A DNA stretch of 6,714 bases from Limnohabitans sp. (GTDB lineage Bacteria > Pseudomonadota > Gammaproteobacteria > Burkholderiales > Burkholderiaceae_C). Every line of letters starts with the position of its first letter. Within the stretch, counting starts at the first letter, position 1. Where the stretch lies: the NCBI GenBank assembly GCA_018883305.1, contig VEQI01000191.1, positions 1-6,714 on the forward strand. The letters are read 5' to 3'. A model generated the notes under the pieces. The model did not search any database and was not told where the DNA came from. It worked only from the letters and a program-made list of their open reading frames with translations. Below are positions 1 through 5,529 of the stretch, one piece after another. The translations under genes were made by a program, and so were the position numbers.

Positions 1-2
1 AT

Positions 3-473
3 CAACGCATCGGCGATGTCTCCGGTCGGGGCAAACTGGGTGCCGACATGCGCGAGATCTGGATGATGCAGCCGCGCTTTGACAAACGTGCCGGTAGCGG
101 GCCGTTCACTCTGGTGGAGCAGGCGCGCTTTCGTGCCGGCTTTGACTTCATGCGGCTGCGTGCCGATGTGGGCGAGATCGATGTCACGCTGGCGGACTGG
201 TGGCAAGAGTTCAGTTTGGCCGATGACGCCTCACGCGAGGAGTTGATGCAGCAGGTGCGGCCTGCGCCCCAGCGCCGCAAGCGTCGCACTGACGAGGGTG
301 ATTCATTCCAGCGCGCGGAGTCGGGTTCACCAGGGCCGTCGCAGGCCCACGACCAGGATTCGGACGGTGAGGGCGCCACCCGACGTGCTGGCCCGCGTCG
401 ACGTCGCAGCCGACGCGGCCGTGGCGGCTCGGGGCCGGGTTCATCCACGGGGTCTGGAACTTCCGAGGCCTGA
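3..473 (+). CDS. pcnB: Poly(A) polymerase I, C-terminal part (5' end outside window)
   Basis: PcnB adds 3' poly(A) tails to RNAs and so marks them for decay by the degradosome exonucleases. Only the last 156 codons are present; the frame is open from base 3 and ends at TGA 471-473. The visible part holds the family's C-terminal block: REIWMMQPRFDKR (window residues about 17-29), followed by the RFRAGFDFMRLRA segment that corresponds to the conserved hprFRAayDFLllR element of bacterial poly(A) polymerases. The catalytic nucleotidyltransferase head lies upstream and cannot be assessed. The last 60 or so residues are low-complexity, with a strongly basic RRRRSRRGRG run, as is usual for the RNA-binding tail of proteobacterial PcnB. 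folK follows 7 nt after the stop, so the two are probably co-transcribed. The alternative, a CCA-adding enzyme, is less likely because those lack this C-terminal block and basic tail. Confidence 0.9.
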   Translation, partial: QRIGDVSGRGKLGADMREIWMMQPRFDKRAGSGPFTLVEQARFRAGFDFMRLRADVGEIDVTLADWWQEFSLADDASREELMQQVRPAPQRRKRRTDEGDSFQRAESGSPGPSQAHDQDSDGEGATRRAGPRRRRSRRGRGGSGPGSSTGSGTSEA

Positions 474-480
474 GCTGACC

Positions 481-963
481 ATGGGCGCTTTGTCATCGCG
501 CGCCCCGGTCAAGGCGCTGGTGGCCTTGGGGGCCAATCTGGGCGATGCGCCTGCCCGGGTGCAGCAAGGCTTGGTGTCCTTGGGCCAGTTGCCGCAGACT
601 CGCGTGTTGAAATCCTCCGACCTGTACCGCACGGCACCTTGGCAAGCACAGGGGCCTGACTTCATCAACGCCGTGGCGCTGCTGGACACATCACTCACTG
701 CGCCCGATCTGTTGCGCGCCATGCAAGCCTTGGAACACGCGGCGGGTCGTGAGCGACCGTATCGGAATGCACCCCGAACGCTGGATCTGGACCTGGTGAT
801 GTATGGCGACGCCTCTATGAGCAGTCCAGCGTTAACCTTGCCGCATCCGCGCTGGCACGAGCGCGCTTTTGTGTTGTTCCCTCTGCGAGATGTGGCACCT
901 GAACGGGTCAGTGATGCCATGCTGAACGCCGTGGCTGATCAAAGGATTGAACGATGGGTCTGA
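481..963 (+). CDS. folK: 2-amino-4-hydroxy-6-hydroxymethyldihydropteridine pyrophosphokinase
   Basis: FolK transfers pyrophosphate from ATP to 6-hydroxymethyl-7,8-dihydropterin, the step before dihydropteroate synthase in cytoplasmic folate synthesis. The 160-residue product matches the usual size of about 160. The N-terminal ALGANLGD (residues 15-22) opens the fold, SDLYRTAPW (46-54) and DFINAVALL (60-68) form the pterin-side region, and RNAPRTLDLDLVMYG (95-109) carries the two Mg-binding aspartates (D102, D104). LPHPRWHERAFVLFPL (120-135) is the conserved C-terminal signature. The frame stays open far upstream inside pcnB, but family alignment puts the start at ATG 481, just before ALGANLGD. 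The Shine-Dalgarno is weak, so translation may be coupled to pcnB, which stops 7 nt earlier. No key residue is missing. Confidence 0.95.
   Translation: MGALSSRAPVKALVALGANLGDAPARVQQGLVSLGQLPQTRVLKSSDLYRTAPWQAQGPDFINAVALLDTSLTAPDLLRAMQALEHAAGRERPYRNAPRTLDLDLVMYGDASMSSPALTLPHPRWHERAFVLFPLRDVAPERVSDAMLNAVADQRIERWV
941..946 (+). promoter_or_regulatory. Ribosome binding site fixing the start of the DUF486 gene
   Basis: AAAGGA lies inside the 3' end of folK, 7 nt before ATG 954. It favours this start over the second in-frame ATG at 963, which would overlap the folK stop as TGATG. Either choice leaves translation of the membrane protein closely tied to folK. Confidence 0.55.
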
Positions 964-1325
964 TGTCGGGGCTGAATGGTATGGCCGTGGGGCAGACGAT
1001 GTTGCTGCTGCTGTTGTCCAATGTCTTCATGACGTTTGCCTGGTACGGGCATTTGCGGAATCTGGCGGCCGCGCCCTGGTATTGGGCCGCGCTTGTCAGC
1101 TGGATGATTGCCTTGGCTGAATACCTGCTTCAGGTGCCTGCCAATCGCCTGGGTTACCGTGAGGCCGGGCTCAGCGTGGCGCAGCTCAAAGTGATTCAGG
1201 AAGTGATCACGCTCAGTGTGTTTGTGCCGTTCTCCTTTTGGTTCATGAAGGAGCCGCTGAAGTTGGACTACCTGTGGGCCGGCCTTTGCCTGGTGGGGGC
1301 GGTGTATTTCATGTTTCGCGCCTGA
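954..1325 (+). CDS. DUF486/DMT-superfamily small membrane protein
   Basis: This 123-residue protein is almost entirely hydrophobic and has four predicted membrane helices, at about 13-31, 42-61, 79-98 and 104-122. The segments SNVFMTFAWYGHL (22-34), EYLLQVPANRLGY (56-68) and QLKVIQEVITLSVFVPF (77-93) are what I recognise as the DUF486 family, a small branch related to drug/metabolite transporters. The family's length is about 110-120 residues, so the gene looks complete. No substrate is established for it and I do not propose one. ATG 954 has a good AAAGGA site and overlaps folK by 10 nt, indicating co-transcription and probable coupling. An alternative start at ATG 963 would remove three residues. 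A small multidrug resistance (EmrE-like) protein has similar size but different motifs. Confidence 0.85.
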   Translation: MGLMSGLNGMAVGQTMLLLLLSNVFMTFAWYGHLRNLAAAPWYWAALVSWMIALAEYLLQVPANRLGYREAGLSVAQLKVIQEVITLSVFVPFSFWFMKEPLKLDYLWAGLCLVGAVYFMFRA

Positions 1326-1412
1326 ATTTCATCCCTCAGGGGGCCTACCCAGGGCTCACCTTCAGCGTCCGTGGCGGACACGCCGCAGGTCATTCAGGGG
1401 TTAAACTCCCGG

Positions 1413-1442
1413 ATGTCATCAAAACGTCACGATGTGTGTCAT
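1413..1442 (+). promoter_or_regulatory. Possible PhoB (Pho box) site upstream of DUF47-pit
   Basis: ATGTCAT at 1413-1419 and ACGTCAC at 1424-1430 are spaced 11 bp start to start, with CAAA between them. This is the geometry of a Pho box, whose consensus is CTGTCAT repeated every 11 bp with an A/T-rich 4-bp spacer. A third copy, GTGTCAT at 1436-1442, is offset by 12 bp. The array ends 18 nt before the start codon of a phosphate-uptake gene pair. No convincing -35/-10 pair is visible; TAAACT at 1402-1407 is a weak -10 candidate that would put the array at or downstream of the transcription start. That arrangement fits repression better than activation. The assignment rests on eye matching of a short, degenerate motif. 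Confidence 0.35.
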
Positions 1443-1460
1443 CCCTGACCTGGAGTCCCC

Positions 1461-2108
1461 ATGCTGTTTGCCAAGCTGCTGCCCCGCGAGGGCAATTTTT
1501 TTGAGATGTTCAACCAGCATGCCGACCGCATTGTGGAGGCTGCACATGCCTTCTCCAGTCTGGTGGAGCATTACAGCGACACCCATTTGCGTGACAAATA
1601 CAACCAGGACGTGGACAACGCTGAACGCGCAGCCGACCGTGTCACGCATGAGGTCAACAAGGCCATCCACAAGACCTTCATCACCCCCATCGATCGGGAG
1701 CAGATCCACTCGCTCATCAACACCATGGACGATGTGGCTGACCTGATCCAAGACTCGGCCGAAACCATGGCCCTGTACGACGTGCGCCACATGACCGAGG
1801 AAATCCGCCGCCTGACCGACCTGAGCGTGCGTTGCTGCGAGCGCCTGCGTGATGCTGTCAAGTTGCTGGACAAGATTGCTGAACCCGCTACCGCAGAGGC
1901 CGCACTCAAGACTTGCGAGGAAATCGACAAGCTGGAGTCCGATGCCGATCGCGTGATGCGCAGCGCCATGAGCAAGCTGTTCCGCGAGGAGCCCGATGTG
2001 CGTGAAGTCATCAAGCTCAAGGCCATCTATGAGTTGCTGGAGACCATCACAGACAAGTGCGAGGATGTGGCCAACCAGATCGAGGGCATCGTCCTCGAAA
2101 ACTCCTGA
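1461..2108 (+). CDS. DUF47 / PhoU-like Pit accessory protein (TIGR00153 type)
   Basis: This is a 215-residue all-helical cytoplasmic protein related to PhoU, of the class encoded next to PiT phosphate permeases and thought to modulate them. Acidic helices typical of PhoU-like metal clusters are visible: DNAERAADRV (52-61, with E55 and D59), INTMDDVADLIQDSAE (86-101), EEIDKLESDADRVMR (153-167) and LLETITDKCEDVANQIE (192-208). The conserved FITPIDRE (73-80) is diagnostic of DUF47. Length matches the family (about 205-225). ATG 1461 has TGGAG at 1451-1455 with a 5-nt spacer. The PiT gene starts 16 nt after the stop, so the two form an operon. A possible Pho box lies just upstream. True PhoU is unlikely: PhoU has two clear repeats and usually sits with pstSCAB-phoBR. 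Its biochemical action on the permease is not established by this sequence. Confidence 0.9.
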   Translation: MLFAKLLPREGNFFEMFNQHADRIVEAAHAFSSLVEHYSDTHLRDKYNQDVDNAERAADRVTHEVNKAIHKTFITPIDREQIHSLINTMDDVADLIQDSAETMALYDVRHMTEEIRRLTDLSVRCCERLRDAVKLLDKIAEPATAEAALKTCEEIDKLESDADRVMRSAMSKLFREEPDVREVIKLKAIYELLETITDKCEDVANQIEGIVLENS

Positions 2109-2124
2109 TCAGAGGCCGCCTGCC

Positions 2125-3138
2125 ATGCTAGAAACCGTGCCCGTTGCCCTGTGGGTCGTGATTGTGCTGGTGCTGATGGCGCTGGCCTTCGACTTCATGA
2201 ATGGCTTTCATGATGCGGCCAACTCGATTGCCACGGTGGTCTCCACCGGTGTGCTGCGCCCAGCGCAAGCCGTGGTGTTTGCAGCGTTCTTCAATTTTGT
2301 GGCCATCTTCATCTTTCACCTGAGCGTGGCGGCCACGGTGGGCAAGGGCATTGTGTTGCCAGGAGTGGTGGACACCCACGTGGTGTTCGGCGCGCTGGCC
2401 GGGGCCATTACCTGGAACATCGTGACCTGGTATTACGGCATTCCCAGCAGTTCCTCGCATGCGCTCATTGGCGGTATTGTGGGCGCGGTGATGGCCAAAT
2501 CGGGGGCCAGTGCCTTGATTGCCACCGGCATCATGCGCACGGTGGCGTTCATCTTCGTGTCGCCGTTGCTGGGCTTCCTGCTGGGGTCGCTGATGATGCT
2601 GATCGTGGCCTGGACTTTCCGGCGTGTCACCCCGTCGCGGGTGGATAAGTGGTTCCGCCGTCTGCAACTGGTGTCCGCCGGGGCCTACAGCCTGGGACAC
2701 GGCGGCAATGACGCCCAGAAGACCATTGGCATCATCTGGATGTTGCTGATCGCCACCGGCTATGCCTCCAGCACCGATGCCTCACCCCCCACCTGGACCA
2801 TCGTGTCTTGTTACATCGCCATTGCCCTGGGCACCATGTTTGGTGGCTGGCGTATCGTGAAGACCATGGGGCAGCGCATTACCAAGCTGAAGCCGGTGGG
2901 TGGTTTCTGCGCAGAGACCGGTGGTGCTTTGACGCTGTTCCTGGCCACGGCATTGGGCATTCCGGTCTCCACCACTCACACCATCACTGGCGCCATCGTG
3001 GGCGTGGGCTCCACCCAGCGGGCCAGTGCGGTGCGCTGGGGGGTGGCCGGCAACATCATCTGGGCCTGGGTGCTGACCATTCCCGCCAGCGCCTTTGTCG
3101 CGGGCGTGGCTTACTGGATCAGTTTGTCGCTTTACTGA
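2125..3138 (+). CDS. pit: Low-affinity inorganic phosphate permease, PiT family
   Basis: This inner-membrane transporter takes up phosphate (in bacteria typically as a metal-phosphate complex) driven by the proton gradient. The 337-residue product has the duplicated PiT architecture. The first half carries FDFMNGFHDAANS (22-34) and GIPSSSSHALIGGIVGA (105-121). The second half carries the matching GHGGNDAQKTIGII (191-204) and GIPVSTTHTITGAIVGVG (278-295). About ten hydrophobic helices are evident, with a basic cytoplasmic stretch near 166-180 (FRRVTPSRVDKWFRR). The length is that of the short bacterial subclass, lacking the long central loop of E. coli PitA (about 500 residues). The frame is open upstream into the DUF47 gene, but ATG 2125 is chosen because it directly precedes the first membrane helix and has AGAGG at 2111-2115. 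The DUF47 gene ends 16 nt upstream, a partnership widespread in bacteria. Sulfate-permease members of the family are an alternative, but the phosphate assignment fits this neighbour. Confidence 0.93.
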   Translation: MLETVPVALWVVIVLVLMALAFDFMNGFHDAANSIATVVSTGVLRPAQAVVFAAFFNFVAIFIFHLSVAATVGKGIVLPGVVDTHVVFGALAGAITWNIVTWYYGIPSSSSHALIGGIVGAVMAKSGASALIATGIMRTVAFIFVSPLLGFLLGSLMMLIVAWTFRRVTPSRVDKWFRRLQLVSAGAYSLGHGGNDAQKTIGIIWMLLIATGYASSTDASPPTWTIVSCYIAIALGTMFGGWRIVKTMGQRITKLKPVGGFCAETGGALTLFLATALGIPVSTTHTITGAIVGVGSTQRASAVRWGVAGNIIWAWVLTIPASAFVAGVAYWISLSLY

Positions 3139-3140
3139 GC

Positions 3141-3158
3141 GGGGCGCTTGCCGGCCCC
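3141..3158. terminator. Weak GC hairpin between convergent genes
   Basis: GGGGC (3141-3145) can pair with GCCCC (3154-3158) across an 8-nt loop in the 27-nt gap between the PiT stop and the end of the opposite-strand TM2 gene. No T-run follows on either strand, so it would be at best a weak or Rho-assisted stop. Confidence 0.2.
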
Positions 3159-3165
3159 TGTTGAC

Positions 3166-3612
3166 TCATTCCGCCAGTTTGCGGGCTTCCTCGATTTGTG
3201 TTTCGAAATAGCGCTGGAAGCTGTAGACGATGCTGGACATCAGCACTGTGGTGCCAATCAGCAAGGATGCAATGATGGCAAAGATGGTGGACCAGCGGGT
3301 TTGGCCAGCGGGTGACTGTTCGTCGTGGCCAGGGTTGAAACGCCGGTTCCAATCTTCCGGCTTGGCGAGTGCATAAATAATCGCATTGAGCGCGCAGGCA
3401 GACATGGTGAAACCCAACAGCGGCACCAGCACCCAGCTCAACCGGTCGTCCAACCCGTAGTCCTGGATGCGTTCAATGCCGTACAAGCCCAGCGCTGTCG
3501 GTACTGGCAACAGCCAAGCCAGCCAGTCGTCACGGCCGTACAGGTAAAAGCGATGTAGCCCGAAAGGCCCGCCTACAAATGCCAGCCAGGCTGCCCATGT
3601 CTTGTTTTTCAT
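3166..3612 (-). CDS. TM2-domain membrane protein of unknown function
   Basis: This 148-residue protein begins KNKTWAAWLAFVGGPFGLHRFYLYG (given by residues 2-26 as two halves: KNKTWAAWLAFVGG and PFGLHRFYLYG). This is the TM2-type signature of a short helix, then G-hydrophobic-GLHRFY. Further hydrophobic segments are at about 28-45, 59-82 and 108-130, with a hydrophilic polar loop (about 85-107) before the last. The C-terminal tail is charged (FETQIEEARKLAE). TM2 proteins are small inner-membrane proteins with no defined activity, and I do not assign one. The frame is open for another 85 codons upstream into the rpsP region, but that extension is compositionally unlike a protein. ATG 3612 is the natural start because it immediately precedes the TM2 domain. 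There is no properly spaced Shine-Dalgarno: AGGG abuts the ATG directly. The gene is convergent with pit and divergent from rpsP. Confidence 0.75.
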   Translation of the reverse strand: MKNKTWAAWLAFVGGPFGLHRFYLYGRDDWLAWLLPVPTALGLYGIERIQDYGLDDRLSWVLVPLLGFTMSACALNAIIYALAKPEDWNRRFNPGHDEQSPAGQTRWSTIFAIIASLLIGTTVLMSSIVYSFQRYFETQIEEARKLAE

Positions 3613-3618
3613 CCCTGG

Positions 3619-3646
3619 ATCATAAACGTGCGGGCTGGATGGACAA
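3619..3646 (-). promoter_or_regulatory. Candidate promoter for the TM2-domain gene
   Basis: Read on the minus strand, TTGTCC (3646-3641) and TATGAT (3624-3619) are separated by 16 nt. The -10 matches the consensus at five of six positions and the -35 at four of six. The -10 ends only 6 nt before the start codon, so transcription would begin at or next to the A of ATG 3612, giving a leaderless mRNA. Confidence 0.35.
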
Positions 3647-3668
3647 AAGGTAGGGGGCGGAGTCTGGT

Positions 3669-3674
3669 TATAAT
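3669..3674 (+). promoter_or_regulatory. -10 element of the rpsP operon promoter
   Basis: A perfect TATAAT lies in the 148-nt divergent gap, 86 nt before the rpsP start. No good -35 sits at 16-18 nt; the best TTGACA-like match, TGGACA at 3640-3645, is 23 nt away, which is too far. A closely similar GTTAYAAT motif occurs upstream of rplS at 5423-5428. Predicted transcription starts near 3681, giving a leader of about 80 nt. Confidence 0.55.
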
Positions 3675-3680
3675 GTGTGG

Positions 3681-3736
3681 TTTTCCAGCGTGTCGCTGGC
3701 CGGGTGGCCATGTCGCGTGTCTCAAACGCCGGAAAA
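3681..3736 (+). other. Foldable leader of rpsP with competing hairpins
   Basis: Three pairings can be drawn. CCAGCG (3685-3690) pairs with CGCTGG (3694-3699) around a 3-nt loop. TGGCC (3697-3701) pairs with GGCCA (3706-3710) around GGGT. TTTTCC (3681-3686) pairs with GGAAAA (3731-3736) as a closing stem. The first two share bases 3697-3699 and the first and third share 3685-3686, so they exclude one another. No known ribosomal-protein leader family is recognised. Confidence 0.3.
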
Positions 3737-3760
3737 ATTTCACCACCCGAAGGATTCAAC

Positions 3761-4012
3761 ATGGTCGTCATTCGACTCTCCCGCGGCGGCGCCAAGGCCC
3801 GTCCGTTTTTCAATATCGTCGTCGCTGACAAGCGCGTGCGTCGTGACGGCCGCTTCATCGAGCGCATTGGCTTTTACAACCCCATCGCCGTCGAAGGCGA
3901 AGAGGGCCTGCGCATTGCGCAAGACCGTCTGGCCTACTGGAAGGGCGTTGGCGCCCAAACTTCGCCCACCGTGCTGCGCCTGATCAAGCAGGCCGCTGCC
4001 AAGGCCGCTTAA
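3761..4012 (+). CDS. rpsP: 30S ribosomal protein S16
   Basis: S16 is a small-subunit protein that binds 16S rRNA early in 30S assembly. The 83-residue product starts MVVIRLSRGGAKARPFFNIV, and VADKRVRRDGRFIERIGFYNP (split here as VADKRVRRDG, 21-30, and RFIERIGFYNP, 31-41) is the family signature. RLAYWKGVGAQTSPTVLRLI (56-75) is the C-terminal core, followed by an Ala/Lys tail. Length is typical (80-90). ATG 3761 has AAGGA at 3750-3754 with a 6-nt spacer; longer in-frame extensions upstream are not protein-like. It heads the rpsP-rimM-trmD-rplS cluster that is conserved across proteobacteria. TATAAT at 3669 and a leader of about 80 nt precede it. rimM follows closely with an unusual start. Confidence 0.97.
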   Translation: MVVIRLSRGGAKARPFFNIVVADKRVRRDGRFIERIGFYNPIAVEGEEGLRIAQDRLAYWKGVGAQTSPTVLRLIKQAAAKAA

Positions 4013-4036
4013 TCAGCGTCTGGCTGGTGCTCCAGC

Positions 4037-4040
4037 GGAG
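4037..4040 (+). promoter_or_regulatory. Shine-Dalgarno pointing to an ATC start for rimM
   Basis: GGAG lies 6 nt before ATC 4047 in the rimM frame and 25 nt after the rpsP stop. No other purine-rich site with ordinary spacing precedes the candidate CTG codons at 4020, 4059 or 4065. This site is the main reason for placing the start at 4047. Confidence 0.45.
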
Positions 4041-4046
4041 TCGGTC

Positions 4047-4616
4047 ATCGATACCATCCTGCCCCTGGAGCCCGCCGTTCTACCCGACGACGCCGTCGAG
4101 GTAGGTCGCATTCTTGATGCCTGGGGCATCAAGGGCTGGTTCAAGATCCAGCCCCACAGCGCTTCTCCGGAGGCGCTTTTTTCTTCCAAACGCTGGTTTC
4201 TCCAACCCACGGAACGCGGACCGCGTGCCTTTGAAGGCACGGTGCTGATGCGCGTGCAGCAAGCCAAAGAGCATTCTGACAGCGTGGTGGCCAGTGCCCA
4301 CGACATCACGGATCGCTCGCAGGCCGAGCGACTTAAGGGGTCGCGCATCTTTGTCAGCCGTGCCAGTTTCCCCACGCCTTCACCCGACGAGTTCTACTGG
4401 GTCGACTTGATTGGCCTGCAAGTGTTCAACCGAGAGGGCCTGGACCTGGGCACGGTGAGCGACTTGATGTCCACCGGTCCCAACACCGTGCTGGCATTGC
4501 AATGGCAAGCGGATGGCAAGACCCATGAACGCATGATTCCATTCGTCAATGCCTACGTGGATACCGTCGATCTGACCGCCCGCCGCATCCTGGTCGATTG
4601 GCAGCCCGATTACTGA
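4047..4616 (+). CDS. rimM: Ribosome maturation factor RimM (non-canonical start)
   Basis: RimM binds S19 and helps mature the head of the 30S subunit and process 16S rRNA. From ATC 4047 the product is 189 residues, within the family range (about 165-190). VEVGRILDAWGIKGWFKI (17-34) opens the N-terminal RimM barrel. EFYWVDLIGLQVFNREG (115-131) starts the C-terminal PRC barrel, which continues through STGPNTVLALQ and ends at IPFVNAYVDTVDLTARRILVDW. The frame is open from 3984 but contains no ATG, GTG or TTG until GTG 4242. Starting there would delete residues 1-65, most of the first domain. ATC 4047 is preferred because GGAG sits 6 nt upstream; CTG 4020, 4059 and 4065 are alternatives, and a sequencing or natural ATG-to-ATC change is possible. 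trmD follows 8 nt after the stop. The family call is firm; the start is not. Confidence 0.9.
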   Translation: MDTILPLEPAVLPDDAVEVGRILDAWGIKGWFKIQPHSASPEALFSSKRWFLQPTERGPRAFEGTVLMRVQQAKEHSDSVVASAHDITDRSQAERLKGSRIFVSRASFPTPSPDEFYWVDLIGLQVFNREGLDLGTVSDLMSTGPNTVLALQWQADGKTHERMIPFVNAYVDTVDLTARRILVDWQPDY

Positions 4617-4624
4617 GGGGCGCC

Positions 4625-5386
4625 ATGCGTTTCGACGTCATCACCCTGTTCCCCGAACTGTTCGAGCCCTTCTTGGCCAGTGGCGTGACGCGCCGTGCTT
4701 TCAGCACTGGGCAGGTGGTGGTGCGGCTGTGGAATCCCCGTGACTACGCTCAGGGGGGCTATCGACGGGTGGATGATCGGCCTTTTGGGGGCGGCCCGGG
4801 CATGGTCATGATGGCCGAGCCCTTGCGCCTGTGTCTGCAGGCCATTCGGGATGACCGGGGCCAGACCCGTGAGCAAGCGCCTTTGCTGCTGTTCTCGCCC
4901 ATTGGCCAGGTACTCCAGCACGAGCGGGTGGCGAACATGGCGAGCAGCGAAGGGGCCGTCCTGCTATGTGGGCGCTATGAAGGCGTTGACCAGCGCTTCA
5001 TTGATCACCATGTCGATGGGCAGATCAGTCTGGGGGACTTCGTGCTCTCCGGCGGCGAAATTGCCGCACTGGCGCTGCTGGACGCCGTGACTCGCCTGCA
5101 ACCCGGTGTCCTCAACGACGACGCCAGCCACCAGCTCGACAGTTTTAACCCGGCGCTGGACGGCCTGCTGGATTGCCCGCACTACACCCGACCGGAGGTC
5201 TGGGAAGGCGACACAGTGCCTGCGGCCCTGATGTCTGGGCACCACGCCCTGATTGAACGCTGGCGGCGGGATCAGCGCCTCCTGCTGACGGCACGGCATC
5301 GGCCGGATTTGCTGGCGCAGGCGCGTCGAAACGGTCGACTGGATGCGGCCGATGAACAGGTGTTGCTGCGCGCGCCGAGAAACTGA
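4625..5386 (+). CDS. trmD: tRNA (guanine-N1)-methyltransferase, m1G37
   Basis: TrmD methylates N1 of G37, next to the anticodon, in tRNAs with G36. It uses S-adenosylmethionine, and the modification prevents +1 frameshifting. The 253-residue product matches the family (about 245-255). MRFDVITLFPELF starts the SPOUT domain, and RPFGGGPGMVM (52-62) is a family motif. LLCGRYEGVDQR (113-124) and SLGDFVLSGGEIAAL (135-149) build the trefoil knot that holds the cofactor. LDSF (171-174) supplies the aspartate (D172) equivalent to the E. coli catalytic D169, followed by GLLDCPHYTRPEVWEG (180-195). The DSF-to-GLLD spacing appears about three residues longer than in E. coli. ATG 4625 is preceded by GAGG 6 nt upstream and lies 8 nt after rimM, so it is in the same operon. 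A longer in-frame start at 4598 overlaps rimM and is not supported by the family. Confidence 0.97.
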   Translation: MRFDVITLFPELFEPFLASGVTRRAFSTGQVVVRLWNPRDYAQGGYRRVDDRPFGGGPGMVMMAEPLRLCLQAIRDDRGQTREQAPLLLFSPIGQVLQHERVANMASSEGAVLLCGRYEGVDQRFIDHHVDGQISLGDFVLSGGEIAALALLDAVTRLQPGVLNDDASHQLDSFNPALDGLLDCPHYTRPEVWEGDTVPAALMSGHHALIERWRRDQRLLLTARHRPDLLAQARRNGRLDAADEQVLLRAPRN

Positions 5387-5422
5387 GGGCCGAAGGCCGC
5401 TAACCAGGGGTTTGAGTTGGGT

Positions 5423-5428
5423 TACAAT
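5423..5428 (+). promoter_or_regulatory. Candidate -10 element for rplS
   Basis: TACAAT within GGGTTACAAT, in the 143-nt gap between trmD and rplS, matches the -10 consensus at five of six positions. It resembles the GGTTATAAT in front of rpsP. A -35 at the expected distance is poor. Transcription would start near 5435, leaving a leader of about 95 nt. Confidence 0.4.
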
Positions 5429-5444
5429 AGCAGGCTCTCGATCC

Positions 5445-5514
5445 TCTGGTCGGCCGCCTGGCGATGCTTGTCTAAACATCATCAAGCCGGGCCCTTAGCG
5501 TAGCGCGACCAAGA
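5445..5514 (+). other. Foldable leader of rplS
   Basis: TCTGGTCG (5445-5452) can pair with CGACCA (5506-5511) plus GA (5513-5514), with one bulged A. This gives an eight-pair stem enclosing 53 nt. Inside it, GCTTG (5466-5470) can pair with CAAGC (5483-5487), or GATG (5463-5466) with CATC, as alternatives. GATCCTCT (5440-5447) recurs as GATCCTAT (5513-5520) just before the ribosome binding site GAGG (5521-5524). I do not recognise a catalogued L19 leader here. Confidence 0.3.
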
Positions 5515-5529
5515 TCCTATGAGGCTACT

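Noticed and set aside
379..440. Arg-rich run near the end of pcnB taken as a possible foreign or repeat insertion
   Set aside because: A basic, low-complexity tail is usual in proteobacterial poly(A) polymerases and the frame is uninterrupted.
1326..1412. Short GC stems after the DUF486 gene, for example GTCCG/CGGAC at 1367-1379
   Set aside because: No T-run follows and the stems are short or bulged, so no terminator can be claimed.
2128..2700. Minus-strand open frame of about 190 codons inside pit
   Set aside because: His/Gln/Gly-rich translation typical of an antisense reading of membrane-protein codons; the plus strand has complete PiT signatures.
3613..3867. Upstream extension of the TM2-domain gene into the rpsP region
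   Set aside because: The extra 85 residues are unlike a protein domain, cross the rpsP promoter and start, and the TM2 domain begins right at ATG 3612.
5388..5398. GGCC-GAA-GGCC mini-hairpin after trmD
   Set aside because: A 4-bp stem with no T-run; too small to call a terminator.
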